A stretch of DNA of 64,000 nt from Prinsepia uniflora (Eukaryota; Streptophyta; Magnoliopsida; Rosales; Rosaceae): contig CM064862.1 of the NCBI GenBank assembly GCA_032719365.1, positions 6,846,001 through 6,910,000 on the forward strand, written 5' to 3'. The number at the start of each line of letters is the position of its first letter. The stretch's first letter is position 1. The notes under the pieces were generated by a model that searched no databases, had not been told where the DNA came from, and saw only the letters and a list, made by a program, of their open reading frames with translations. Below, in pieces: positions 23,638-34,632 of the stretch. The translations under genes were made by a program, and so were the position numbers.

Positions 23638-26600
23638 TGTAATGACCTGTCCCGAATATCAGGATTGAATATTAATTAATTATGGTTTAAAATGACTAAT
23701 CGGGGATTAGTTGAGTGAAATCGGACGAATTGTGCAAAATGACCGTTTTGTCCCTAGCGTGGGCAAAATGTTGACTTTTAGTTCGGGCGGTCAAACGGAC
23801 TTTGATCGATGACTGTGACATAGTTCGGGACGTCACGAGTTCATAGACAGGTGGCACGTTCGATTCCGACATTCGAGGAAAAAGTTATGACGTTCGGAAG
23901 TTCGAGGGCATTTTCGTAATTTGGCTAAAAAGGGGCCAAATGTTGACTTTTGACCCGGGAAGTCCAATGGACAAGGGCCAAGAATCGTTACGTAGGTCGA
24001 GTCGATACGAATTCATAGACAGGCGGCACGCCGAAATCGGAGATTCGACGACGAAGTTGTGGTCACGGGAGCGAAATCGATTAACCGAACGAACCGGGAT
24101 TTCGAATAAAATATTATTAAATAGTGAATAGTGATCAGAGTTTGTGAACACTTGGATGAGTGACAAGTGTCACCCATCCCTTGTTTTGAGGCCCTAAATT
24201 GTGGAACATGTTTCCCATTAATCCATATTTTTTAATCATTCCTTATCATGCATTCTTCATCATCCGTCATCTTCATTTCTTCATTTATTTTCTTCAAAAC
24301 CATATACCTCAATCCTACACAAACACCTCTCAATCATCATCCATTGCTTATGACCCGTGAACGAAAGTTGGAGAGGATGTTGAGACGAACCCAATGGTGG
24401 CCACGGTAAGGACCGTTGTGCACGGTGGCCGGAATTTTGGAAGGTAAAACCGTAGGATTCAAATTTTGGGTTTTTGATTTTGATGGTGTTGATCGATTCT
24501 AAGCTTAGGATGATGTTCTTTGAGCTCTCACGAGCTTGTAGGTGCAATTTGGGACGAATTTGGACGTTGGAGGTGAACGGAATGATGATTGGAAATCTGG
24601 CCGAAACTTTGATTGGCCATAACTTAAAATCCAGGTACTTTCTGAATTTTCTGGGTTAATATTTGGAATCCTTGGCTCGAGTAGATGGATTTACATAGGT
24701 AGAACGTCGAATTTGGTTGAGAAACGAGTGAGATATCGAAGTTTGAAGTTTGGGGCATCAATGGAGTTTTCCGGCGAGAAATTCCGGCGAGTTGCCGTCG
24801 AGTTGACTCGGTCTCCGGCGAGTTGACTCGTTGACCGGCGAGTTGACTCGTTGACTCTGACCCATTGACTTTTGACCGTTGACTTACTGTTCATGATGAT
24901 GTCAGCGTTGACCTTGATGACATCATCGTTGACTTTTTGGTCACCATTTGACTAAAACTTTGACTCGCGCGTGTGGGCACGTGGGAGCGTATTTTTAGGT
25001 GGGACCAGGACTATTTTAAGGGTTTCGACGATCTGGATCCAATGGCGGTGGTTTCGGGTCGATCGGAGATCGTTAAGTTAGTCAAATCAAGGGTTTTCAC
25101 CTCGGGAAACGTGTACGAGACACGTTGACCTTTCCGGAAAAATTTAGGGTTCTTAATATGGACTTGTATAGGTTAGTAGTAACCTTTGGATATGATTTGG
25201 ACAGGTCAGGATGACCCGAAGAGGTCGGATTAGCCCGAGGAGGCTTATGGCACGCATATCGAGGCGGCAGCTAGGACGGACTGTGAGTGGACTTTTGGTT
25301 TTCTAACCGTGATGCATGCATATATGATTTAAAATGCTTTATTATATGATTTGATATGCTTTGGCATGATTGGTATTTCAATTCGGTGATTTCTCGATTT
25401 TGTGATTATTATATTATTATATTCTGGCACGATTTTCGAGAGATTATGAAATTGGTTAAAAATGATATTGTGGGCGTGAGAACCCAAGTAAATAATGATT
25501 TTGACTCGGATTTGGAGTTACATGTGAATTTGATGATTTTTGTATTCTCGTGATTTTGTGATTATTTTAATCAGTCTTTCGGGCACGTTTTACGAGGAAC
25601 GTGCAAATGATGTTTTGGGCTACGGCCCGGGATTGAAAATGATATTTGGACTCGGATTATGAGTTAGGAGTTGTTTTCATGGATTTACGTGATCGTGGCA
25701 ACTCGGGTTTACGGTTGCACGAATTTACGTGAAATTGATATTTTGGGCTTGAGACCCAATGGAATTGTGATTTTGAATGGATTTGTATTTCCATGTGATG
25801 ACATGATGATATTGATGATTTTCGGATTTATAAAGTAAATCGGGACTTTGGTTATGTTGGGGCTGAGACCCTGTGTTGATATATGATTTGGTTTTTAATG
25901 CAACTGTTTTTCACTGGTTTTTGTGATGATGATATGTTGCGGATAATTAGGGCTTTCGGGTGAAAATATGTTTTTTCCCCGGAGTGCACCCTGGAGATAA
26001 CGCTCGCCTTCGGGATGGAAGTGTTTACCCCGAAGAGGTCACGTAGCACGATCTTTGTCTTGCAGCCCAGGGGAGGCTTGACTCAGATCAGATGTGCTGG
26101 ATTACATGGATCGGTAAGTGATGTGTTCACGAGATCCGGATCGTCGGCTGGTGAGGTTTTTCCCAGTGACGGATTGCTGACTGATGATGTGTTCACAGCA
26201 GCGGATGCTCGGATTTTGAGCGGTCCTTGAGCCTATTGATATGCACGCGTTGCAGGGATAAACGTGACTCAAAGCAACAGGATATGGAAATAAGTCCCGT
26301 GGATTATGGAAAATGATTTTGAGGAAACCGTGGTTTAGCGGTGAAAATGATTTAAAGAAACTGTGAACTTTTTGAGATGTTAAACTGATTTCGTGAACAT
26401 GAGTTTTTGTGGACCATGGGAAAATATGTTTTGATTTTATCGGTCCACTGTTCATACTTGAATGATTTCATACTATTACTCATGTTTTACGATATGCATG
26501 CAAGTTTGTGAAAACTGGAGGGTAAAAATGTGTTTTGGTAAATGTATTTATCAAACTTTATTTTGTCCACTCACACCTTTTCTGTTTTGTTAACCCTTCA

Positions 26601-26683
26601 GGTCGTGGTGCGTTGATCGAGGCTATTCCAGAGGTGGAGGTATGTGCGGGCACAGGCGCAAAAAATTCCCTTGTCTGGCAGGT
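23638..26683 (+). repeat. Gypsy LTR truncated by the assembly gap
   Basis: It starts TGTAATGACCTGTCCCG. It has two promoter-proximal modules, a dense W-box array (24803-24964), GTGAGTGGAC at 25283, ATGCATGCATATATG near 25314 and GTCCACTCAC at 26565. The last bases before the Ns (CCCTTGTCTGGCAGGT) correspond to about the final 100 bp of other LTRs, so only the 3' tip is lost in the gap. It is the innermost of three LTRs nested one in the next. Confidence 0.75.
24803..24964 (+). promoter_or_regulatory. W-box (TTGACC/T) array in LTR
   Basis: Twelve TTGAC cores, every one followed by C or T, start at 24803, 24823, 24831, 24843, 24851, 24865, 24872, 24879, 24908, 24929, 24948 and 24960. The first half is a near-tandem repeat of CCGGCGAGTTGACTCGTTGA. 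TTGAC[C/T] is the known binding site of WRKY factors; regulation of this LTR by them is inference. Confidence 0.6.
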
Positions 26684-27183
26684 NNNNNNNNNNNNNNNNN
26701 NNNNNNNNNNNNNNNNNNNNNNNNNNNNNNNNNNNNNNNNNNNNNNNNNNNNNNNNNNNNNNNNNNNNNNNNNNNNNNNNNNNNNNNNNNNNNNNNNNNN
26801 NNNNNNNNNNNNNNNNNNNNNNNNNNNNNNNNNNNNNNNNNNNNNNNNNNNNNNNNNNNNNNNNNNNNNNNNNNNNNNNNNNNNNNNNNNNNNNNNNNNN
26901 NNNNNNNNNNNNNNNNNNNNNNNNNNNNNNNNNNNNNNNNNNNNNNNNNNNNNNNNNNNNNNNNNNNNNNNNNNNNNNNNNNNNNNNNNNNNNNNNNNNN
27001 NNNNNNNNNNNNNNNNNNNNNNNNNNNNNNNNNNNNNNNNNNNNNNNNNNNNNNNNNNNNNNNNNNNNNNNNNNNNNNNNNNNNNNNNNNNNNNNNNNNN
27101 NNNNNNNNNNNNNNNNNNNNNNNNNNNNNNNNNNNNNNNNNNNNNNNNNNNNNNNNNNNNNNNNNNNNNNNNNNNNNNNNNNN
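26684..27183. other. Assembly gap, 500 N
   Basis: Exactly 500 unknown bases, probably a fixed-size placeholder. It truncates a plus LTR on its left and a minus LTR on its right. Apparent reading frames across it are meaningless. Confidence 0.98.
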
Positions 27184-27947
27184 CAATTGTGGAAGAGAGA
27201 TTGGCAATGGCCAGAACCCAATCTCTCAATTTTGTTGTTCACGGTGAGGGAGGAATGATCAGAAATGGAAGGGGGAAAATGAGATGGACGGCTGTGATGC
27301 AATCTGGGGGTGGAATGGATGGTTCAGATCAAAAGCAAGGATTAAATTCTAGATTATTATGTAGTGGAAGCTTTTAGTATATAGTTTATGATTAGTGGAT
27401 CAAGATCCAATCTAGCCGTCGGATGAGTGACACTTGTCACTCATCCAAGTGTCCTCCAACCACCATTTCAGAATAAAATAATCCACACAGTTACCGAGAC
27501 GTAACTTCCCCGATTTCACGTTCCAGACCATAACTTCCTCGTACGAAGTCCGATTTCGGCGTGCCGCCTGTCGTTGGATTCGCATCGACGAAACCTCCGT
27601 AACGGTCCTTGGCCCCCGGCCATCGGACATCCCGGTCAAAAAGTCAACATTTCCCCTTCTTTCGTCCAAATTACGAAAATGCCCCTGGACTTCCGTACAT
27701 CATAACTTTCACCACGAACGTCGGAATCGAACGTGCCACCTGTCTATGAACTCGTGACGTCCCGAACTACGTCACGGTCATCGGTCAAAGTCCATATGAC
27801 CATCCGAAATAAAAGTCAACGTTTTGCCCACACCCAGGGGCAAAACGGTCATTTTGCACCATTCGTCCAAAATCGCCCAACTAATCCCAGATTAGTAAAT
27901 CACAATTAAATATTATTAAATCCCGATATTCGGGACGGGTCGTTACA
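27184..27947 (-). repeat. Partial 3' LTR of LARD-like array (764 bp visible)
   Basis: Identical or nearly so to 33869-34632. It ends GGGTCGTTACA on the plus strand (TGTAACGACCCGTCCC on its own strand), immediately next to the polypurine tract of the internal region. About 2.2 kb of the LTR falls in the gap. Confidence 0.9.
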
Positions 27948-30900
27948 ACCTTCCCTCCTTAAAGAATTTCGTCCTCGAAATTACCAATAACCTTATTCCA
28001 CAACCACCTTGTGGAAAACAGTTCGACCACACATCTGTGTACACTTGTACACCCACATACTGGGTCAACACCAGCCTCGTTGTACCCAGACATCCCATCA
28101 CAGTCATACGTCACAATAGCAACAACACTCGACCACCTCGAGTGGAAATGATCACCTGATCCGCGATAAAATCGCCTAACCATTTAGCTGACTGCCTCAG
28201 CTAGATGGTTCCCGTCCATTGCCAATAAATCCTTACATTTGCTCCCGTTGGGAGTCACCAAATCTCATTTGTCAGTCCACGCTGACACCACCAGTCAAAC
28301 TGTCACCCCTAAGCTTTACCACCCTAGTAAAGTCCAACCGATCGGTTAATCAATGACAACACCATGTACTACATCGCCCTTGATGTAGCGTAAGATCAAC
28401 CACATGATCTCAATTCGCAGGGCAAGCCCATCCTGCGACGTAAATAAATCTCAATGTCCATAATCGCCGACTCCCTCAGCGAACCAAGACGCTGGAAAAA
28501 TATAACGGCGTAGTAGCATCACGCAAGGCTACTCGTGGTTACTCTGACCACCAACTCACTCATCCTGAGTGTACGTATACCGCCAACTTACTCAATCAAG
28601 TGGTGTAACTGGAACACATTGAATACTAGCCCAGCAGGGAACACACATATCAATACCGGGGTTCCACTAGCCAACCATGGCTAGAGCACCTGCTCACACA
28701 ATCACTGAACCCGACAAAATCACTCTGCACAGCGCACAGTATCCAATGTCCAGTCCACAATACAGCCAAACAAATGATATCATATCCAATCAGATTACCA
28801 ACACATTAGTTACACACCACTGGTACATCCCACGTACCGCCATTAGGCACCACTCAGCCTAACCAGTATCAATCTTCGTACAACGTACCCTGTACGTACC
28901 TCAATCCATCAATCTGACTATAGCCACCCAGGTCATAGCCCAACACGTTCCAGTAATGGAGTACATTTGCCCAACCAACATGAGACAAAACGAACTCCAC
29001 CCATCAACTAGTTTCAATTCCGAATCCGAGTCCGTAATTTCGTAAGAAATCCCGAACCCGAACCCAACATCATATTTTTAACCCATTTCCAAATCCGAAT
29101 CCGAAATCATTATTCCGTAAGCTAGCATTGGAATAACCATTCCGCACCCAAATCCAGTAATCCATTTTCGAGCTTCGCAATCGAATCCTGAATCGTCACC
29201 CAGAAATTCGATTCCAAAACCCAAAATCTCGTTTACGTCCATCAAGACGTAACGTAACCGAATCTATCGGTTGCCTCTCCAAAACACTCGATTGACTTCA
29301 TAGGGAAGCCAATCCCAATATCCACACGTCAAAGGTTGACAAAATCCGACCACATCGGAAACCTACTCAACCGAGTAACAACCATATGGACTCACTCCGA
29401 AAAGAAGTTCAGTCCCGTCATTTACGACTCACATACCAAGGTAAGAGTGATGACTCTCCACCCATCTGGATCATCAAGATCACAACCATATCCATCGCTA
29501 CGTCACCCGACAAGTAACATCACGATCCTAGATCGTCACATCGATCAAAGTCGACAACATCTCAAATCAGATCCACCTAGGATTCACACATGCTCACATA
29601 ACTAACAGTCCATCCGAAGCTGATCGTAGGGTCTTACACCCTCAATTGAATCCTTCGCCAAATTTCCCCTTGGTGGAAAGATGGCCACGCATACCACCAC
29701 CAAATCCAAAATCATACTCAACTTCTTGTGTCCAATGACCCCAAGCCAAACATGGGTCCACCAACCAATACACACTCAACATACTGGTAGCAACAATCAT
29801 CATCTGCCACGGCAGGAAAATATGAAGTCAACCCTAATGACTTCGGAATACCAATCACTGATTCGGAAACGAGCACTCCTCTCGTCTCCCAATCACAACT
29901 CTCCCCGAAACGGGAGTTCCAACCATGTTGGAAACAAACATGCTCCCAATGAGATGTCAAGTCCAACCACTGGACTGCCCATGTCCATACCTTACTTGGA
30001 CCACCACGTGTCCAAGATCGATTCATTACTCGGACCTCACGCCCGTCGATAATCATGTATGCACACACCCCGATTCCGAACGGAATATCCACAATTTTGC
30101 CTGAATGTGCATACCATACTGCCTCCGTCTCACATCTCAACCTAAACAGGTTCAATCCTCAGGTTCCAAGTGATTCACAATCACAAAATCCCACATCACC
30201 ACCACGAATGGTTTCCCCGACTTTTCAAATTTCAATAATTTCCTTGTACTCTCAGGGGATATAAGCAGTACACAAACTTACCAATCTCGGAGTTGACCAC
30301 AACTCCCCAAATCCACCAGCTCGCATGACATAGGGAACATCGTCCCTAGATTCCCCAAGTTTCAATCATACCATTTTATCCGTTCATCACTTGTCGTCAT
30401 ATATCTGTTAGGACTTATCCCAACACGACACAACCTCCACTGGATCCCATCCAGTCCAAGACTCAACCACCACTGAGTCGCAGATACCAATCATCTGTCC
30501 ATCATGACAGAGTCACACCCCAAATGGTGGCTCTTCGTCATCACAATCACCGACACCGGTACCAGCACCACGCACCATCATCAAAACCAGTATCAGCACA
30601 CAGGCATCCATACTAGTATTAGCATATAGGTACCAACATCCATACATAGCACACGAACACCCATGCTAGCACACGAACATCCATGCTAGCACACAGTGTG
30701 CAAAGTTGTTACCCTGGATCCCCGTTCATTCCGAACGACGATCCCGTAACACCACTCGTACCCCAGGACTATGGGTACCTCCAATTTGACCACTGGCACA
30801 TCAGGATAATGGACGTTCCCTGAACATCCCCTGATCCACAAGTGTGAAAGCCACACTAAATACTCTCGATAGCCAGTTATCTCGACACAACTGTCGACCA

Positions 30901-31634
30901 ACAGTCATCGTTGTCAAGATCCGCATCCCACACATCACACTACTATTCGATCCAACACGGGATTCCATATTTTATCTCATAACCACATCCGTGGATCGAA
31001 TCCCATAATCCAGACTAGACTCACTAGAGTCATCCACATGGTCATCCATGACCTCAGCCGCTCGTCGCAGCACAAGTTCTCACTTAAGGTTCACCTTTCG
31101 GTCCATCAATTTTAAATTAGGGTTCCAAGGTCACACCCTAGGGTTCCACCGAACCCAACTGCCTTTTGCAGTAAAATCCACAACCTGACCGACCCCGCGG
31201 TCCTGACATCATATAGACGTCCAATCCAATCCAATCGTCAACTCAACGTGGGTTCCATCGTGGGTTCCACCACGAAGGTCATCGGCTAACTCCGATGCAC
31301 CAACCCCCAAACACTAGCCAACACTACCAGGGTCCAAAACTTAGACCAATACTCAACTGAGTTTCGCACTTCCAATCAAATGGGGTTCCCTGAACCTAGC
31401 TGTGCCCAGTGGCACAACAATCCATCATCACATGACCGAACCGACGGTCCCACATTACCAGTTAATCGAATACAACCCCATTTGGGTTGAATCGCAACAA
31501 TGCACGGCGTATCGGGCCAAACACACCCAATCTACCAAAACTATCTATCAGGTTGACAACGGAACTGCAGCCCAAAGAGACATCACACCCTCGTCCTTCG
31601 CGCACAAAAGAGCAAAACCTGCTCTGATACCACT
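27948..31634 (-). mobile_element. LARD-like internal region, unit 1 (3687 bp, no gag-pol)
   Basis: It is bounded by a polypurine tract on the left (27948-27962; AAGGAGGGAAGGT on the minus strand) and a primer-binding site on the right (31621-31632). The longest open frame (minus, 29718-30155, 145 codons) shows no known motif. The comparable part of the independent copy at 1-865 has frame-shifting indels, so I call no gene. A hairpin of AATTTCG and CGAAATT lies at 27965-27982. About 29020-29235 resembles an LTR interior (11930-12110), in the same element sense. A roughly 20-bp tandem repeat lies near 30590-30715. Confidence 0.75.
31621..31632 (-). promoter_or_regulatory. Primer-binding site, initiator Met tRNA
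   Basis: The minus strand reads TGGTATCAGAGC, complementary to the 3' end of plant initiator-Met tRNA, two bases inside the LTR end at 31635. It is the standard start site of minus-strand DNA synthesis in gypsy elements. Confidence 0.93.
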
Positions 31635-34632
31635 TGACACGACCCATCCCAATCCCCCCGGGATTACCATGGAATGTGACGTGCTCCCGTCTGACAAGAG
31701 GCGTCAGACAAGGGATAATCGATTGCCATTGCCCAAACGGGCTTCCAGAGTGCGTAAGGATCGATGGAGGAGGTGTGCGATGCAAAAGTCTCTGCTGCAG
31801 TCGTATCCGGAATCAACCTGAAGGGCATTGAAAACAAAAGCTGTGAGTGGACGAAAATAAACAAGTCTGTTTAAAACATTTATAAGACATTTATGCCCCT
31901 CAGTAAAATCATATGCATGCACCAAAACCAATAATCCCATATTTATCTAGAAATAACCATTAGGGCCTTAGCCCGGAAACCAAAGCATAGTTTCAATTTC
32001 CAAAAGTAATTCCAAGAGTTATTTCATAAATCCAGTAATATGAACCATAAGGCATATAAACCATAACCATCATTTTAGCCACTGCACTATACACTCCAAT
32101 CCGACATCCCTGATGTCTGACGTCCCTGACGTCAATAAGGTCACAATCACAAGGCTACGCGTGCCACTCGGGTCTCAATTTCCGAGTTCAATCCCCGAAC
32201 CCCGTTCGGGTACAGCATCCCCGATGCTTAGCGTCATAGACGCTGGACGTACTAGACGTCCGTGACCTCTCCGGGGTACCTCGCCGGAGGAGACAATATA
32301 ATATGGAAGGATCTATACAGTGCAGTACTAAATACATTTTATCGATATCCACATGCAAAACATATAGGTATACATAGATAAAATCCGAACCAATCGTTAC
32401 GTTTCATCAAACGGGGCTCATGCCCAAATACCGTGAAACGTGCCATAACCGAAATATCATCAAAACCATTTATAGATTCCAGCATGTGAACATATATAAA
32501 ATGTAAACCAGGAAACATTTATTCAATTCCATTTTAGGGTCCCCGACCCGCAATCACATGTAGAAATCAACTGGGCCCCTGGCCCGATTTCACAAGTTAA
32601 CTGGGCCCCTGGCCCGATCCACATGTTAACTGGGCCCCTGGCCCGATTTCATAGTTCAACTGGGCCCCTGGCCCGATTTTACTTTATTCAAGTTCGTAAC
32701 CGTTTCATGAAATCATATTCAACCACATTTATGGAAATCGGTGAAAATCCAGAAAATCTCGGTTTACGTGCAAATACGTAATTCACCTCGAAATGCGTGA
32801 AATCATTTTAAATTTACCGATATCCAAAGTAAATCATTTGATCATAATTATAACAATCATAAAACAGTTATGCATGCATCGAATTTATGAAACCAATGTC
32901 CACTCACAGACCGTTTAACCGAGCGCCTCGATACGCGTGCCATAGGCCTTCCCGGGCCACCTCACTATCACCGGGACTCCCAATCCTGTTCAAATCAATT
33001 TAGGGGATCACTAACCTCATCAATAACATCCTATTCAAGTCCCGTAATTTTCCCGAATTTTTAAGTGTTTTTAAACTGGATTTAAAACCTTCGGACATCC
33101 CGAACAATATCGAGACGGTGTCCGATCGACACGAAACCAATCCCAAAATGTTCGTTACATTGTATAGGACAAAATTCATGTTGACCTTACCTCGAGATTC
33201 GTGCCCACGCGCCGTCACGCGCCGCCGTGAGTGGCTGCGCGTGAAAGCCACGCGCCTGCTACAGTAACCCGCACAGTCATCCCTCTCACCCGTCTGTCTG
33301 TAAAACGGGTTGAAAAACCCGCGAACAGACCCGGTACAATTACACCCAATTCAACACCAAATCCATCCGTTCTTTCAATTGATCCCTTGTAATCAATCAC
33401 CAATTAAGTTCTGTAGATTGAATTACACAATTTAGGGTATAAATCTCCACGACTCACGAAAGATCCTCGACGGGTTTTCAAATCGGGTTCACCGATTCCG
33501 TCCCTGATTTCCAAATTAAATCATATAGTAAGCATCGTGAGAGTGTAAGGGATGTTTCTGCACAAACAATTTGATGAATTCACACCTTAAACTTACTGAA
33601 CCCAAGCTCGAAATCGAGCTGCCATGGAAGCTCAGTTCTCCCTCAATCCGACATGGTTTCCCGTCGTTTTTGCTGCAAAGCTTCACGTTTTGATCCCAGA
33701 AGACTCCAGCTAATCCCCATTTTGATCGACACGGCCCAATTACTCCAATTCGAAATTCCCTCCAATTCCCCGAAACTTTGATTCTTGAATTACACCACCC
33801 CACACCGTCCCCCGTGCTCTCCCTCAGCCAGAACCTTCCCCAACTCACCAATTAAACATTTGTGCAATCAATTGTGGAAGAGAGATTGGCAATGGCCAGA
33901 ACCCAATCTCTCAATTTTGTTGTTCACGGTGAGGGAGGAATGATCAGAAATGGAAGGGGGAAAATGAGATGGACGGCTGTGATGCAATCTGGGGGTGGAA
34001 TGGATGGTTCAGATCAAAAGCAAGGATTAAATTCTAGATTATTATGTAGTGGAAGCTTTTAGTATATAGTTTATGATTAGTGGATCAAGATCCAATCTAG
34101 CCGTCGGATGAGTGACACTTGTCACTCATCCAAGTGTCCTCCAACCACCATTTCAGAATAAAATAATCCACACAGTTACCGAGACGTAACTTCCCCGATT
34201 TCACGTTCCAGACCATAACTTCCTCGTACGAAGTCCGATTTCGGCGTGCCGCCTGTCGTTGGATTCGCATCGACGAAACCTCCGTAACGGTCCTTGGCCC
34301 CCGGCCATCGGACATCCCGGTCAAAAAGTCAACATTTCCCCTTCTTTCGTCCAAATTACGAAAATGCCCCTGGACTTCCGTACATCATAACTTTCACCAC
34401 GAACGTCGGAATCGAACGTGCCACCTGTCTATGAACTCGTGACGTCCCGAACTACGTCACGGTCATCGGTCAAAGTCCATATGACCATCCGAAATAAAAG
34501 TCAACGTTTTGCCCACACCCAGGGGCAAAACGGTCATTTTGCACCATTCGTCCAAAATCGCCCAACTAATCCCAGATTAGTAAATCACAATTAAATATTA
34601 TTAAATCCCGATATTCGGGACGGGTCGTTACA
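31635..34632 (-). repeat. Middle LTR of LARD-like array (2998 bp)
   Basis: It runs from TGACACGACCC to GGGTCGTTACA on the plus strand. It serves as 5' LTR for the unit on its left and 3' LTR for the unit on its right. Contents include a hairpin cluster (32103-32261), four GGGCC units (about 32545-32680), GTGAGTGGAC/GTCCACTCAC sites (about 31841 and 32898) and a CGCGTG block (33205-33265). About four differences separate it from 38321-41318. Confidence 0.92.
32103..32261 (-). other. Cluster of short hairpins in LARD LTR
   Basis: Inverted repeats: GACATC/GATGTC (32103-32117), GACGTC/GACGTC (32119-32133), CCCGAAC/GTTCGGG (32194-32210), AGCATC/GATGCT (32214-32228), GCGTC/GACGC (32231-32243) and GGACGT/ACGTCC (32245-32261). 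Loops are mostly three bases and differ from those in the plus LTRs. The near-identical copy at about 38789-38948 has one mismatch in the last stem. Confidence 0.65.

Noticed and set aside
26535..27377. Long open frames over the N gap
   Set aside because: They exist only because unknown bases contain no stop codons.
29718..30155. 145-codon minus frame in the LARD internal region, also at 36405-36842
   Set aside because: Conservation between the two copies is uninformative because the units are near identical. No motif is recognisable, and the independent copy (1-865) shows indels in the part that can be compared.
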